64,000 nucleotides of DNA from Ceratothoa steindachneri (GCA_963969495.1 OZ018318.1:96935413-96999412), one strand, 5' to 3'. Shown: positions 25,510-38,710, numbered from the stretch's first letter. The notes: generated by a model not told the origin, from the sequence alone. Numbers and translations: made by a program.

Positions 25510-26625
25510 TGGCCCCTAAAATTAAGTAAAGCAAAATGAAAATAGAGCGGGTAGACAGCCTTGTTTAACTCCAGAGTTGACATTGAAAGAGTCTGTTTAT
25601 CTACTATTCGCCATAAATGACAGGCTCATTTCATCGCACAAAAGACGCATGACTGATAAATGTTTAAGAGCAAATTTTGAGACAAGATTTTCCATAAAAA
25701 CTTACGTTTTACAACATCAAAGACGCTCGTAATGTCTATAAAGGCCACTTTAAGGGATTGATTTTGTTCACGACATTTTACCCGAAGCATTCTAGTGATA
25801 GAAGTCATGCCAGTTGGGCCGGGAGACAGCCTGAAACCGCACATTGATTCAGGTAGAACTCTCTCCACTGAAGGAGTTAGACGAGTTGCCAAAATTCGTG
25901 CTGAGGGAAGATTACCAAAGATAGCGCAGTCAACCTTTTTATCCATCCCTAAAGTCATCTAGTATTTATTCTTTTACCTAAATTTTGACAATAATTTGGT
26001 GGAGATCTGAAGTCAAAAGTGGGCCTCTGTTTTTTACTATCTTGGCAGTTATGTTGTCAGGTCTGGCGCCCTTATTATTTTTCAGCGAATTGCTAGCCTA
26101 TCTCACTTCTTGTAGAGTTGGGATTGCGTTCAAATGATCACTTATTTGATGTTTTGGGCCTTGGTGCAAAACATCTCATTCAATAACAGGGTTTCTATTA
26201 AAACGTTCATGAAATTGTTCCGTCCAGCGCGCCAGGATAGCTTCATTGCTTTTGACGAGCTGTAAGCTATTACTAGTACAAAGAGGTTGCTTGACTGTAC
26301 TACTTAGGTCTAAAATTGTTTTTATTTTCTTTAAAAATCTTCTCATATCGTTCCGTTCGAATAAGAGTTGTAGTTCACTAGGTTTTCTCAGCCGCCAATT
26401 TTTTTTATTTTGCCTATGGTTCGTTGAGCACGAGATTTGAGGTTCCGGTATATATTCATTTTTGAGACGGAGTTCTTGTCGTCTAGGGGGTTCAAACAAG
26501 TCCTTACGGGTATTGTCTAATAGTTTTGGAATCTCAGACTCATTTTGATCAAACCATTCTTCATTTTTCTGCTTCCTCATTCAAATTGATTCTTTTGCGG
26601 CATTAATGATTGTAGTTTTTAATAT
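25510..26625 (-). pseudogene. Non-LTR (LINE) RT relic
   Basis: Minus-strand reading: a linker region (KNEEWFDQNESEIPKLLD, 26570; RRFLKKIKTILDL; ILARWTEQFHERFNR, 26220), then RT motifs RLTPSVERVLPESMCGFRLS (about 25870), GMTSITRMLRVKCREQNQ, VAFIDITSVFDVVKRKFLW (first catalytic Asp in FID; about 25745), and NVNSGVKQGCLPALFSF (about 25560). The RT is cut off after this point, so the second catalytic motif (x-DD) is absent. A spacer with several stops lies between the linker and RT parts. The family is one of the common arthropod LINEs with an AP-type endonuclease; the endonuclease is not present here. Confidence 0.7.
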
Positions 26626-26766
26626 GAACTAATGTCCTCTTAGGTTGCCAGGAAAAGACAGATAAATATTTCTAATGTGACATTGTTGACACTCAAATGA
26701 TTTGGCTTTTTCTTTTAGCAAATCAATGGTAAATTTATGTCACTTTACACTGTTTGCATCTCAGAC

Positions 26767-27073
26767 TCATTGCTTTTGACCAGCTCTAAGCCTTCAATAC
26801 TACGATGAGGTGCCAGACCGTATAACTAATGTCTACATATTGTTTTTGTTTGTTTCAAAGATGCGCTTATATCGTTCCGTTCAAATAAGAGTTGTAGTTT
26901 ACCAACTTTTCTCAGCCGCAAGTTATTTTTTATATTGCGTTTCGCTCGCTGAGCACGAGATTATCGTCCAATAGTTTTTTAATCTCAAACTCATTTTGAT
27001 AAAACCATTCCTCATTTTCTGCTTTCTCATTCAAATTGATTCCTTCGCGGCGTTAATGAATGTAGTTAATAAT
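26767..27073 (-). repeat. Partial tandem duplicate of the LINE linker region
   Basis: 26767-27073 matches 26243-26625 in the same orientation, with divergence and about 70 bp missing from the middle. Shared words include TCATATCGTTCCGTTC-type sequence, AATAAGAGTTGTAGTT and TTCTCATTCAAATTGATT. The word ATCTCAGACTCATT occurs both at the left edge of this copy (about 26758) and inside the first copy (about 26530), a possible recombination point. Confidence 0.7.
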
Positions 27074-28589
27074 TTGTTTAACGTGGATGCACTGGCCAAC
27101 AAACAATGCACCCACGAACTCTACTGCGGAGATTGATGACCAGTAGAACAGGAGACCGCGACTATAGGGTGCTTTCCACAGTTGCGACCTCTCATCCGCT
27201 CTTACTTACATTGAAATCTGGAATGCGTCATCTCATATGCCTGCTTGGCCGTTGCAGGATTTGAGTTAGGTGATCGTTCTTAGTCTGGCTCCTCACCCTT
27301 CACTAGGTGTTTAAATACACTGAGGCTGCTAGGGGTCTTTGTAGCGCGCGAGCTTATCCACCGCGACAATGTTAAACTTAACATAAATTATGAGAAGAAA
27401 TGTAAGTAAACCTTTTGAGACCCTTTAGACCAAAACCCCTTTACCAGAGCCGGATAGGCCGTAGGCAACATAACGAAAGTTGCTATGTTAAGCACAAACT
27501 ACTCTGATCTTTCAATATCTAAATAAACACTTAAAAGAATACTTTGATAAAACCATTTAATATACTAAAAACCCTCACTGCCTACATCTTATAAGACTTA
27601 AACTACGCCCTTTTATTTTTATTTTTTTTAAAGATTTACACTACATATGTCCTAATAATATACTATTTGTCTATTATTTTAAAATCTATTATTATTTACT
27701 AGTCTTAAAGGCCAGAGCCAGATTAAACTTTTATCGGAATTCTTTTTAAATTGCGAAAAACAATCCTCAGAACTTCTTTTTCTCAATCTACATTTGCTCT
27801 ATTTATTTTATTTTGATTTTCTCGTTTATAGAGGACAGTCCCTATTTCTTCCTAACAAAGATTAAAATAGAAATTATATTTAAAAAATAACTTTAAAGCC
27901 CCTTTCGAATATAGGAAAAAATAAAATAATAAAGCAATCATGCCTAAAATTAATAAATTTCCTGAACTTCACCATTTGTTGTTTTAAAAAAATCCAAAAG
28001 ATTCGATAATCATATTTCTTGTTCACTCATCAGAAGGGGATCTCGGAACAGCTGTCGGCCCCAGAGTTCTGGTCTCAGGGCCACCGGTGTGTGGACACGC
28101 CCTGACGCATAACAACCACTGCATCCCTCCCCACTGTCATGTGGGTTCTACTTCTTTATGCAAAGGCTATAGGAAGGATACCTCGATCACAAACCAGGAT
28201 CGGGAGTACCTATAGGCGAGCTCCAACAGACCGGTGTCTTGGCAACTGACTACATGCGAAGCTGAGGCCTGGTCGTCTCGAGCATCTCCTGCCAGCAGGG
28301 TCCTTTTAACACCTGTCAACATACGGGTCCGAAGCCTGAAAATATTCCTACCCGTTTAAACCTAGTGCAGGCTTGATCCCCTTAATAAGAGGGCATCCGT
28401 CAATCATCGAACTCGATAGACTACCCAAAGCAACCAATTAATTTTGTTTTTATCAACTCAAAGGAACTCTTAGAAAATAACTTTGATTAAAACTCAAAAC
28501 ATACTTAAGTCATAAAAAACTAGGCTTACAAAATCTATTAATATTCAAACCATCACCAAAATTCCATTCTTAAAATATAGATATCATCA
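27074..28589. other. No gene recognised; GC-richer block at 28030-28430
   Basis: AT-rich sequence with two GC-richer islands (27130-27370 and 28030-28430). The second resembles the untranslated end of a retroelement in composition (for example CATGTGGGTTCTACTTCTTT) but has no partner in the window. A 6-bp inverted word AACATA/TATGTT occurs near 27470. I see no open frame of note. Confidence 0.4.
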
Positions 28590-29035
28590 TCATTACTAAC
28601 TCTATAATTTAAGAAGCGGATTTCTTTGAGTATTTGAGTAATAATTTCATCTTAGTTTGGTTATGACTTATGTTTTTTATCAAATTTATTTCTAATAATT
28701 CTTTTATATCAAAAAACAGAATGGCGAAGATAAGAAATAAATATAAGTATCGAAGTTTTGTGATTTTTTAAAACCTCAAAGAATTACAAATGGTGAAGTT
28801 CATGCAATTTATTTTTATATATCTTCTTCTATATCTATATTTTAGCAACGTAATATTTTGAAAGGGGGGAAATTAAGTTTAGAGTTCCCTTTTAAAATTA
28901 TTATAATGCCGAAGTTCAGAAAATTTCTAAAAATATAACCATGGCTGTTTTTTTTAGATTTTAACTTTTAATCTTACCAGAGAAACGCAAGCTCCCCCTG
29001 TAGGGGGGAGTTGCAAAGTCTTTGCCTGGTGTATT
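28590..29035 (+). repeat. Interspersed repeat family H, copy 1, ending in a G/C hairpin
   Basis: Related to 59670-59970: shared TAATAATTTCATCTTAGTT, AATAAATATAAGTATCGAA, ACCATGGCTG and a final stem-loop. Here CTCCCCC is followed by TGTA and GGGGGGAG (about 28990-29010), extended outward by GCAA and TTGC. Downstream come CAAAGTCTTTG and then CTGGT (about 29027-29031). A hairpin shortly before a CTRRT-like end is reminiscent of Helitron 3' ends, but copy 2 ends CTGTT, so the class remains open. Confidence 0.55.
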
Positions 29036-32000
29036 AATATCAGATTTACCTAGAAAATAAGAATTTTTGGTGTTGCTTAAACGTGTGCCCTACCATCAGG
29101 TGTATCCTCGCTTTAGGTTAAACATGATAAAGGAGATTAGTCATTTTAATCGCGTGCGAGTCTAGTCACGGGCGACTCTATATCTCACTATGTCGCGGGC
29201 GGTCGGTCCTCGTTTTACTTTTTTTGTTTTAGTAATCTCTGTAACTATTCGGCCAATTCTAACGAAATTTGAAACCCTTATGTTATTTTACATTTCTCTA
29301 GAATGATATAACTGCCAAGGTCCTCCCAAGGATACTCCTAGAATATTGAAAGTTTTGTAGGTCGAAGGTCATAAATCAGAATAAGTGAGAAGCATGCCAC
29401 TTTTGGTGAGCAAACCTTGTTGGATTAAAAAATAGTTTGGACGCTTTAAAATGATATTTCAACTAAAATACAGTTGCTTGTCTAAAATTAAAAAAAAAAA
29501 TATGTATTTTAATTAGGCTTAAACGTTTATTCATTTTGACTTTGACCTTTGAATTGTTTGGTTGTACTATTACATATTATATAAAAATTTGGTTAGGTCA
29601 AATTAGGTTAGGCTATGCTCTCTACGGAAATGCCTAAATAATTAGCATACCAAAGAAAATCAAAGCAAAAAATATCCTGGTATGATATACTAATGAAGAA
29701 ATATTTCGCTAGGATACACGCTAAAGAAAAACTGATCGGCAAGTAACACGATACAGCGGCACCGACTTTTATTTAAAATTAAGAAGTCTTCAAATAAAGT
29801 TAATAATAGATTTCATTCCTATTTTCTTAACTTTGAGAAGTGAGAACATCTCTTTTTTGGTAGTGAGGTTTAGTTTTTGATAACGCTCTTTAACTTAACC
29901 GAACCTTAACCTAAAAAATAAACGTAATGAACCTATTGAACCTGATTTAGTGGAAATGAAAAGTAAAGTAGCAGCAAAAATGTATTATTTTAAAGTATAG
30001 ATATTTCTTATGTCTATAAATTTGCTGTACCAAGTCCAAGTGATTGAGCTTAACAAAATATTATTATAGAGTCACAGTGGCCAGTCAACCTTTGGGGCTG
30101 GTGAGGTCACTAGTCATTTTTGGTTTATGTCCCCTAAACAAAAGAGCGCCTAGACTAGGGTAAAGTAGTTGTAGCATGAAGCAACGAATGACAGTCTGGA
30201 AGACTACTACTTTTAAAAGGGTTAAGAAGTGCTTTGGGGTGTTTTTATCCGGTGGCATTCTCTCAAGGAAACGGTACTTGTCTTTGGATAAAGCTAGCTA
30301 CGCCATATCAGATGTAAGATATTTCTGGTTAACCAGTGAAGAATATCTCTCTAAATGTTCAGATTTGTCGGATGAAAAATGTGCACTCCAAGTAAATGAC
30401 TTGGTTTAACCTCGTGTTTCTATTAGGAGATATCTTTGCTGGGATGGAAAGAGTGGTTTGGATTGTTCCCCTCTCATTTTTAACACTCGCCGATTGTTTT
30501 TACTCGTTGCTTGATGAAACGCAAACGGAAGTAGTAATTCACCTATGTAATATAGGATGCTCTATGGGAAAAATAAAGTTATAAAACAAGGAAATATGGT
30601 GGTTATAATAAAGACTACTAAGTTAAGGCACCTTTTGTTGTCAGGAAAGTGTCAGTGTACTGGAATAGGTATTTGAGCGCTCCCCTTTTGCCCTCATATT
30701 TGCCGTCTTCTGGATGGTAGATGTTCCAGGAAAGTTTTATTGCTCTTAAAAATGGGTGTAAAGTTTTGTGCTAAAAGGTTACTAGCCACTATTAATCCAT
30801 CTGAAACCAAAATTATAGTTGTAAAAATTTAGCTCACCTGTAAGCAAAATGATTAATAAAGATCACCTTTAATACCACATATCTAATATCTAGTCATGAG
30901 CACTTACTTAAAAAGATGAACAAATCATGATATTTACATAATCATAAATTTACAGAAATTATTTCCATATTTTAATTTGCGTTCTGTATATTCTCATCAG
31001 TAATAATGTGAGCCGCTCTCAGTAATAAGGTAAAACTAGGTAATAACAATTTATAAAATGGAGTATAGACTTTAAAGATATATTCAAGGATTTATGTCAT
31101 AACCGAGAAAGATTAAAATGTGTAAGAGTTATATAATAAGAAACGTGGGTAATAAAGGAAATATAAAATATTAAGGAAATTAAATTTCAATTTTACAACT
31201 TAGGGACAAATCGCCCTAAAATTGCATATACATTCCTATATTTATAGGAATGTATATAACCCACTCTTTCAGCATATCCAGCATAAGGTTAGAAGATAAC
31301 ATAACATTGCTCCTTTTCACTTTAAATGTAGAGTTACCCTGGGTTTTATGGATTTAACCAAATTACCTGAACTTCACCTAAATTCCATGAATTATAATTT
31401 TCTTAACTTGTCATAAAATTTAAACAACATTTACATTTGTACAGAATAATAGAAAAGTTGAAAGTAAGTTGATAAATACATTAGAGCATGATCAATCACT
31501 CTTAACGGTGAATGGTCGGAATATAACGCATAATAACCAAAGAAAATGCATACTCTATATGAGGCTTAGTATTTTCCTTGAAATTAATCATCAAACTACT
31601 TACTTACTGGAGGATAATCAGTAAAATTTCCATATTAGATTCGCTGATATCTCGTTATTAAATTCAGGAACATGGTCGAATTCACAGTACACTTTGTCTT
31701 GTCACACGGAAGAGTTCGAGCTTCTTTATTAATCATATGCATCGGAGAAGAAAAAGGTCATCTCAGAGTTAAAAATTGAAATTTATATAACTTTCACTTT
31801 TTTTTTTGCTAGCTGCTAATTAAGTGTTTTGATTATTTATAGAATATGAAATACCCTTATCAGATGAACACCTCCAAAATCAACTGGTAGTAAACATATT
31901 TCATTTTAAATTAAGACCAATTTGCTTAGGAGCAAACACTATAAAATCTATATAATAAATTACCGCGATTCTATCTATCTTTTTGTTCCTTTTCCTAAAT

Positions 32001-32904
32001 AAGAATTATAATCCAAAAAAAGAGAAGATAAAACAGCTAAAATAAGACAAAATACTCTATTCTACCATAGCTAACTAAAAGACCGCATGAAATTTCCCAA
32101 ATGTTATGCAATAATTAATTTGATTTCCATAGTTTCACTCATTTTATAGATGCAATTTATTTGATTCATATTTTGCCATGACTGACCCAGACTACCTTGT
32201 GATTAATACATGGAACCGCCCATTTTATTTTATGATTTTCTGGAAGAAAGCACTTTTATTACATTAATATCCACCAGCTTTAATACTACATTTCCTTTCC
32301 AGAAACAAACACTTGGAAAACCTGAATTGAAATGTAATATGGGTGAGAGAAAAATACTTAATTTTAATTTGTAAAGGTTAAACTCTGGGTCAAGAAACCA
32401 TTAACTTTTGCACACATTTAACAGTAGCAATCAATAGCCTTATTGTACTGCAAGTTAGGGGCATTTTCCTTGAGCTCGAGTAGGAGCATTCGGTGCCTCT
32501 CTACCATAGGGTCTATCTGCAATTTAACACTTGAGGGTGCAGCCTAACTCCACTATAGGGTTTAATTGTGTATTAATGGTCATCATTATGGTGGAATTCA
32601 TTAGTACTACATAATTTCTACAAAAACTAACCTAACCCAAACTAACCTAAGCTAATCTATCATTACCTCCGGTCAGGAGCACTAAGACTAAAAGGTCTAA
32701 GATCTGTTAGGCACATGAAAGATAGAGTGCAAACTAAAAGGCATCTTATATTTAATAGTCAGAAACACACATTTTAAAAGGGTAAACAAAGCTAACAAAA
32801 GGTGAAATATTTATACCATGAAAGGTAAACTGCATGCTAGAGTTCATTTCACAACATAAACTTCTGATACAGAGGTAGAGCACTAGCTAGAGTAGAAACA
32901 AATA
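29036..32904. other. 3.9 kb AT-rich, no gene recognised
   Basis: Includes GGTTAGG-type words (29600, 29890) common in arthropod intergenic DNA, and open frames of 77 and 62 codons at 30176-30409 and 30396-30584. Their composition is ordinary but I recognise no domain. No element ends were seen. Confidence 0.45.
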
Positions 32905-33020
32905 TTCTTTATTTGCCTATACATATGGAACGCCATTTTGATGAACTAATGGGTATGGATTTTATTACATCTCTTCCATTAACTCCCTCCACGCTCAAAA
33001 AACACTATCACCAGAGATTT
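32905..33020 (+). pseudogene. Short fragment resembling a gypsy integrase core
   Basis: The words MERHFDELMGMDFITSLPLT resemble the start of the retroviral-type integrase core (P-F-x-x-x-G-M-D-F-I-x-x-L-P), where the D of MDF is the first catalytic residue. Similarity lasts about 30 codons and then stops. Too short for certainty. Confidence 0.4.
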
Positions 33021-33904
33021 AAAAATGTTTTGCAAAGAATGACCCCTAATTCTGCTGTAAAAAATAAGGAGACCATGAACGCCAAGATCATTTTTCTTGT
33101 GTAAAAAAATAAACCAGAATAATTAAGAAAAATACGTCTTCGCAAAATTTGTAATTTTTCGGCACGAAAAACACGTAGTAAACGTATCAGGAAATGAAGA
33201 CAAAACAATGCACACTTCACGCAGAATTTTGCTTGCATTTTAGTTCAGTTTTGCTTAATGCAAGAAAGTGCAAGCCATCATGTTCTGGCAATAAAGAGGC
33301 CACCCGTCGAAGTTACCCCTCCCCCTCCTAAACGTCTCTGTTGATGCTGATGTATCGACGAAACTATCGTCACTTTAGCTCAAAACTTTCATACTTTGGT
33401 TTATTACCTTAATAAAGACTGAATTAATGATCTTTATTTTGTTTTTTATTAATCCATAAATTTCAATTTTGTTTGCATTTTATAAAGAACAAGAAGCAGT
33501 ACACCAAAAAGTGTATTAGAGGTCCGTTTTAGCTCTTTTAATGGCACTAATGCTTGGAAATATTTTAAGCTCTAGGTGTATTTGGACGCCACATGAACTT
33601 ATGGTTTACATAATGAATGGTTATATTCTAAAGCACTCTCGTAAATATTATTTTTTATTTTAACTATGTTTTGTTTCGTGAAATTAAAAGCTTGATGTTT
33701 CACTTGGTTTGGAGTGTTTAGTTGACAAATTTAGTGTTTAAAGTAAAATACTTTTTATTCATCGTAATTGGACGGAGACATGAAAGCCAGGTTTAAGGTA
33801 TATGTTTGTTTATTCAACAGTTTGCAACTGAGACTTGGTGTGTAAATTGTTTGATGACAAATTTTTGTTTTATTTACTCTAATTGGTTGTATGAATGCTA
33901 TAAT
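33021..33904. other. AT-rich stretch, nothing recognised
   Basis: No element ends or convincing frames. Confidence 0.45.
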
Positions 33905-34975
33905 CCTCTGTGAAAGAACGAGTTGAAGCTGCGTTAATTTCAACTCCTATCCCATATTATTTAAAACCACGATGCTGCCCACGTGCATCTTCGATTCGAA
34001 GCTTGGAGTCTTATCACAGCTACCGGATGTCAATGTTTAAACAAGGAGGTTATCGTCCCCCCGTTCGCCCCCATACGCCGACCTCGCCAGATTAAGTTAG
34101 GCTTATGGGCAGATAAGGCAGTGTTCTCCGGCCCGGCTGTGCATTCCCTCGAAGCTCCCACTCTATTGTCCCCCCACGCCAAGGAGATGTCCTGGCTATT
34201 CATATGGAAACTTTACCATTGTTCGTTTTGAGCCCTTCGCCAAGAAACGGTTCTCACCCCCCCCCCCTGTTGTTCAGAGGAGAACAGCATTAGAACAGCC
34301 ATTGTTCGTTTTGAGCCCTTCGCCAAGAAATGGTTCTTACCCTCCCTGTTGTTCAGAGGAGAACAGCATTAGAACAGCCATTGTTCGTTTTGAGCCCTTC
34401 GCCAAGAAACGGTTCTCACCCCCCCTTGTTGTTCAGAGAAGAACAGCATTAGAACAGCTATTGTTCTTGAGCCCGTAGACAAGAGACTGTTCTCACCCCC
34501 CCCCTTTGTTTAGAAGAGAACAACCTAGAACAGCCATTGTTCTTCAAGCCGTTCGTCGAGAAACGGTTCTCCTTCCCAAGACGCCACGTCAGGATCCTTT
34601 TATCCCCCCCCTACGGCTGGAACTCGCCAGCGGACCGAAACTCCTTCGCGCCACCTTCCACTGCACCACTAGCGTAAAGTTACGTAAGCCAAACGTCACC
34701 TTTGAGTACTTAACCCTTTTGTCAATTCTATCCTGTGCTTTAAATGGTTTATCGAACCATCCCATCTCTTTAACTCTATATTTGTTTTACCTTTTTAAAT
34801 CCTTTAAATCCTCGGATTAGCCGAGCCCCCACGACCCATTCAATTCTCTGTTTATGTCAATATTTTCCGTCTTGTGTTTATTGATAGTTATTATTAATAA
34901 AACTCTATTTTATTAATGATAGCAATATTATTATCCTTGAGCTCAGTTCCACTTCTTAAGCATATCGAAGATACA
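33905..34975 (+). mobile_element. LTR-like region with internal tandem repeat
   Basis: A GC-richer block in AT-rich surroundings, with poly-C runs, an ~80-bp tandem repeat (34216-34580), and a poly(A)-like AATAAAACTCTATTTTATTAA at 34897. It is followed near 34982 by GGCCGCCAGAC, which could be a degraded primer-binding region. No second copy is in the window and the ends are guesses, so a solo LTR is likely but unproven. Confidence 0.45.
34216..34580. repeat. Tandem repeat, unit about 80 bp, about 4.5 copies
   Basis: Copies begin near 34216, 34299, 34378, 34458 and (partial) 34535. Each starts C(C/T)ATTGTTC and contains AGAAACGGTTCT, a poly-C run of 4 to 10, TGTTGTTCAGAG, and GAACAGCATTAGAACAG. 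The first three units are nearly identical; the later ones are diverged. GTTCT and AGAAC words recur as inverted pairs within each unit. Confidence 0.9.
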
Positions 34976-36445
34976 TAATATCGGCCGCCAGACATTAACG
35001 CACTCTAAAGATAATTAAGGAAGTTCCCTCAACGAATTGTAATATATGGTATCGTCGGGAGTCATTCTACGACATCCTCCAATATCCCAATATATTTTAA
35101 GTCGTCCTCATAACGATTGAGCTGCTTCTTCTTTTTGTTAGTTTTACAAAACTATTCTTAGCTTCTTATAATATCTTTATTTGTTTATTTTTTTATTTCC
35201 TAACCTATTTATTTTCAGATTTATTTTTTTTACTTCTTTGCTAGTTTTCATTTTTTTAAAGGCTTTAGTTTCTAGGTTAAAAAGTAGCCAATAAAATCAT
35301 CGCTTTAATTAAATTGGGAAATTATCCTTTCAAATTTGACTGATTTATAAGGTGAGTCGTTCTTACATACCTATAATAATGATCTGTAAAGGGGTCTTCT
35401 CAATTCAATTTTTTTTTAAATTAAAAAATAGGAATATTTTATATTACCTTAATAAAGCATTTTTTTACAAATAAGTGTGGATAAATATTTATAACTTGCC
35501 ATGATCTCGATCTAATGAAGTTCGATTTGAATATACACTTATATAGCCTGTGTTTGGCTCTGCAGCTAGTTAATTAATTCCTACGCTTTGATTAAAGGCA
35601 ACATTAATAAAATACTTTCTCATTTAGTGGTTATTAGTTCACAATAATTTTCTCTCTTTCCATATCAGATACACAACCAATGGTTTATATATTCAATAAT
35701 TTCCTTACACTTAATACCCATTACCCAACAGCTGAAGTCATTATCTTTTGAAAAATCTAAAAAATTAGCTTTATACGAGGGAATCTGAGAAATATCCTCT
35801 TTAAAAAGATTTCTAGATCAGTTTCCGGGGGTTCAATGTGATTTCGATGCTATATATTTTGTTTAAGTTTGATATCCTGATTCATAGGCAAGAGCACTAC
35901 GGTGGCTCGTTTTTACACTTTTTTAATTTGTTGATGATCGGTAGTGCAGATAACTTGTGTATTGGGGAGAAAACACCGTTTGTAAAATTCCTTTGATCTG
36001 AGTTAATATCTTGAGGTGGTACATCTCGCTTAAAATGTACCATATTGACAAAAAATCGTTAGAAAATTCTGCATCAATTATTTTTGAATTGTGTGTTTTT
36101 TTTCTGGCTCTTTCTAACGCTATCATTACTTTGTATAAGTTTCATAAATATTAAAAAGTATCCTTAGCTGGGACAATTTAATTAAATTTTAACAAAATTG
36201 ATAAAATTACTCTACACATAAGTCTTAAATTTTTCATCCTATTCGACTTCGTATTGCATAAAATCATGATTCTCAGCATCAGTCTAGATTGCATTGTGTA
36301 TTAACTATTGTCTGAGCCTGACTAATAACTGTGGAGTGTGTGTATGGGGCGGGGAGGGAGCGGTATATGTGAGCAGCGGCATTGACGCAGATGGGAACTG
36401 CAAACGCCAGTTGCTCACCATAATTTGTTGCGAGTGGTTGCATAA
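34976..36445. other. AT-rich stretch, nothing recognised
   Basis: No convincing coding or repeat structure. An inverted word (GTGAGCAG / GTTGCTCAC) near 36370-36418 precedes the next relic and may belong to it. Confidence 0.4.
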
Positions 36446-38710
36446 TTGAATTTCTTGTATTTCATTGAGAAACCACTTATTTACAAGTCTCAGCTGGCAA
36501 AGTTGGAGGTTTCCATAATGCTGCACAAGACTCGACAATCAATGATACGAGAGACGATAATGTGTCCTCTAATGGGTCAGCTAGAAGAATTCGTTACAAA
36601 TGATCCTTCAACATTTGGAGCTATTCTACGGACTTAGGTTTGGCATCGAATTGAGATGAAAATAACACATAAAGATTTACCACACAAACTAATTACTGAA
36701 CCTCTTATCTCTAGGATCTTCAATATATGGCAAGCATCATCCATACCAATTAATTCTAGAAAAGGGATATCTGATATGATAGGCAGCTATCATGACCAAT
36801 ACAAGAATTTGCTTAAATTAAATACGAACAGAAGAAACTCCAATGTATTCAAGAGAAAAGTATACTCGTTACAGGAGAAGTCAAAGCAACTATTATATTG
36901 CCTCTTGTAAATGCAAATAATTTGAGAAATGTTTGTACATGTGTGATTGAAAGCAAAGTGCTTCAGGCAGAACGAACTTTTTCCGCAGATCTCAGAGGCC
37001 CAAGATTAATGGTTATTGGCGGCTCGGATAAGGAAACAACTACAGCTAAAATCAAGAGAATTAGCAAAGGCCTGGCAAACCGTTCCATACTAACGAAAGA
37101 GACCACAATTGGTATCAATTTTGAAACTGATGAACTAGCATATATTAGCTCTTCAGGTACTGCCGGGTGGATGTTTCTGGTCTTGAACAAGAACTGTTCA
37201 ATAGATTCAGGTTAAGTTCCAAAAGAAAGAAAATATTAAATGTTTTGCCATCGCAAGGAGTTGTGTGCGACAGGACTGGTGTCTCAAACTGTTCAGCTGC
37301 TCTAATAGCAACTTCTGTTATGCAAGATGCTGCGATTGTCAATGAAGAAGATCTAGAGTCAATAGTCGATCGTCACAAAATATCTAGATAGAGGTCAAAG
37401 TCTCGAAAGGCATAGAGAGAAGAAAGGCAGCAATTGCCCCTTCAAGCCCTTTACTTTGATGGTCAAAAAGACAATGCTCTCACTCAAGAGAAGATTGGTG
37501 CAAAAGAATCTATGAACATCAATCCTGAAGAACATATTACCATGTTACAAGAACCAGGATCAGAATATCTTGGTCATATGAATCCTACTTCTGGTTCTAT
37601 TTTTAATATAACTAGTGCAATTGCCAATCATTTACAAAGTGAAGAGATTAATACGGATGAATTGCAAGCAAAAGGATGTGATGGGACAGTTACCTACATG
37701 TGATCTAAAAACAGCATTATTTCTCGTATGGAACATATCATATTGGAAGACTCTTCAATGGATCATTTGGCTTTTGCGTGGAAATTAGCTTCCCCTTCGT
37801 CACTTAGTATATTCTCTGGATGGCTGAAGGTTGAGTGATTTTCTATAGCTTCCTGTTGCAAATTACACATCTGTTTTTTTTCGGAATACTTTGTTACTTT
37901 TCCTAATCTAAGTGATTTGAGCACATAACAACAATATCTGCTTGATATTTGCAAGAATGTGTCTCAGGTAACTTGTAAAGACTCTCTAACAAATACAATT
38001 CCAGGCAAGATGGTTCATTCCCGATGGGTAAAACAGCTAATAGGATCTTGAGCTGGTATATTGCAACATAAATTCCATCAGATGAATTGCTTGAAATAGT
38101 TACTTTCATAATTCATATCTACAACCCAATGTGGTTTAAGATCAAATGTCAACCAACGATTAACCATGAAGCAAAACACATGCATGAGGCAATTGTTCGT
38201 ATAAAGAGCTTAAATGTTCACACTCAAGATATTTTGAAGCCAGTGATTCAAAGGAATGGTTACTTCTGTCATCCCGAAAACAACCTGTTAACAGTGATTA
38301 CAGATGAAAGAAGTCACATCCGTAAAGTTGGTTGGCTGCGCATATTTAAAACAAGAAAGAACAAACATAAAGTAAAGTTAATGAGTTTAAAGTGCCAGCA
38401 TTCAAATTTGATGCTGAGAATTATTTTAAATTATAGACTGAGAAGCAAGTATAACTGAGCCTCCACTAACACTTGATATTTCAGAAAGCCAAATAACAAT
38501 TCATTAAATCAAGAGAAGTATACCATGGCTTTCTAGATATCCCATGCAATACACAGGCGGTTGAACGTCACATTAAAATTGTGACACAAGCTGCTGGGAT
38601 GGTATGTGAGAAAGAGAGGCATCATGGATAGATAAAAACAACATTATTATCAAGAGAAAAGATACCAGTTTTTGACAACAAAGAGCAATTTAAAATCTAA
38701 ACAACTGTAG
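36446..38710 (+). pseudogene. Relic of a second uncharacterised multicopy arthropod protein family
   Basis: Pieces in order: an N-terminal part (EEFVTNDPSTFGAILRT; HKDLPHKLITEPLISRI, 36665), a cysteine-rich segment near 36900-36960 (degraded C-x-C pairs), ADLRGPRLMVIGGSDKETTT (36985), DRTGVSNCSAALIATSVMQD (37270), LYFDGQKDNALTQEKIGAKE (37445), EEHITMLQEPGSEYLGHMNP (37530), a GCDGT word (37675), then ICYLIASNPSDELLEI-like sequence, VRIKSLNVHTQDILKPV (38200) and a C-terminal word AVERHIKIVTQAAGM in another frame (38560). I know the family from arthropod and cnidarian predicted proteins without a named function. It behaves like repeat-encoded protein. Many stops and frameshifts. Confidence 0.65.

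Noticed and set aside
30176..30584. Two overlapping frames as a possible host gene
   Set aside because: Composition is plausible but there is no domain, no clear splice structure and no supporting conservation visible from sequence alone.
34506..34820. 104-codon plus-strand frame
   Set aside because: Overlaps the tandem array and LTR-like region and shows no protein similarity.
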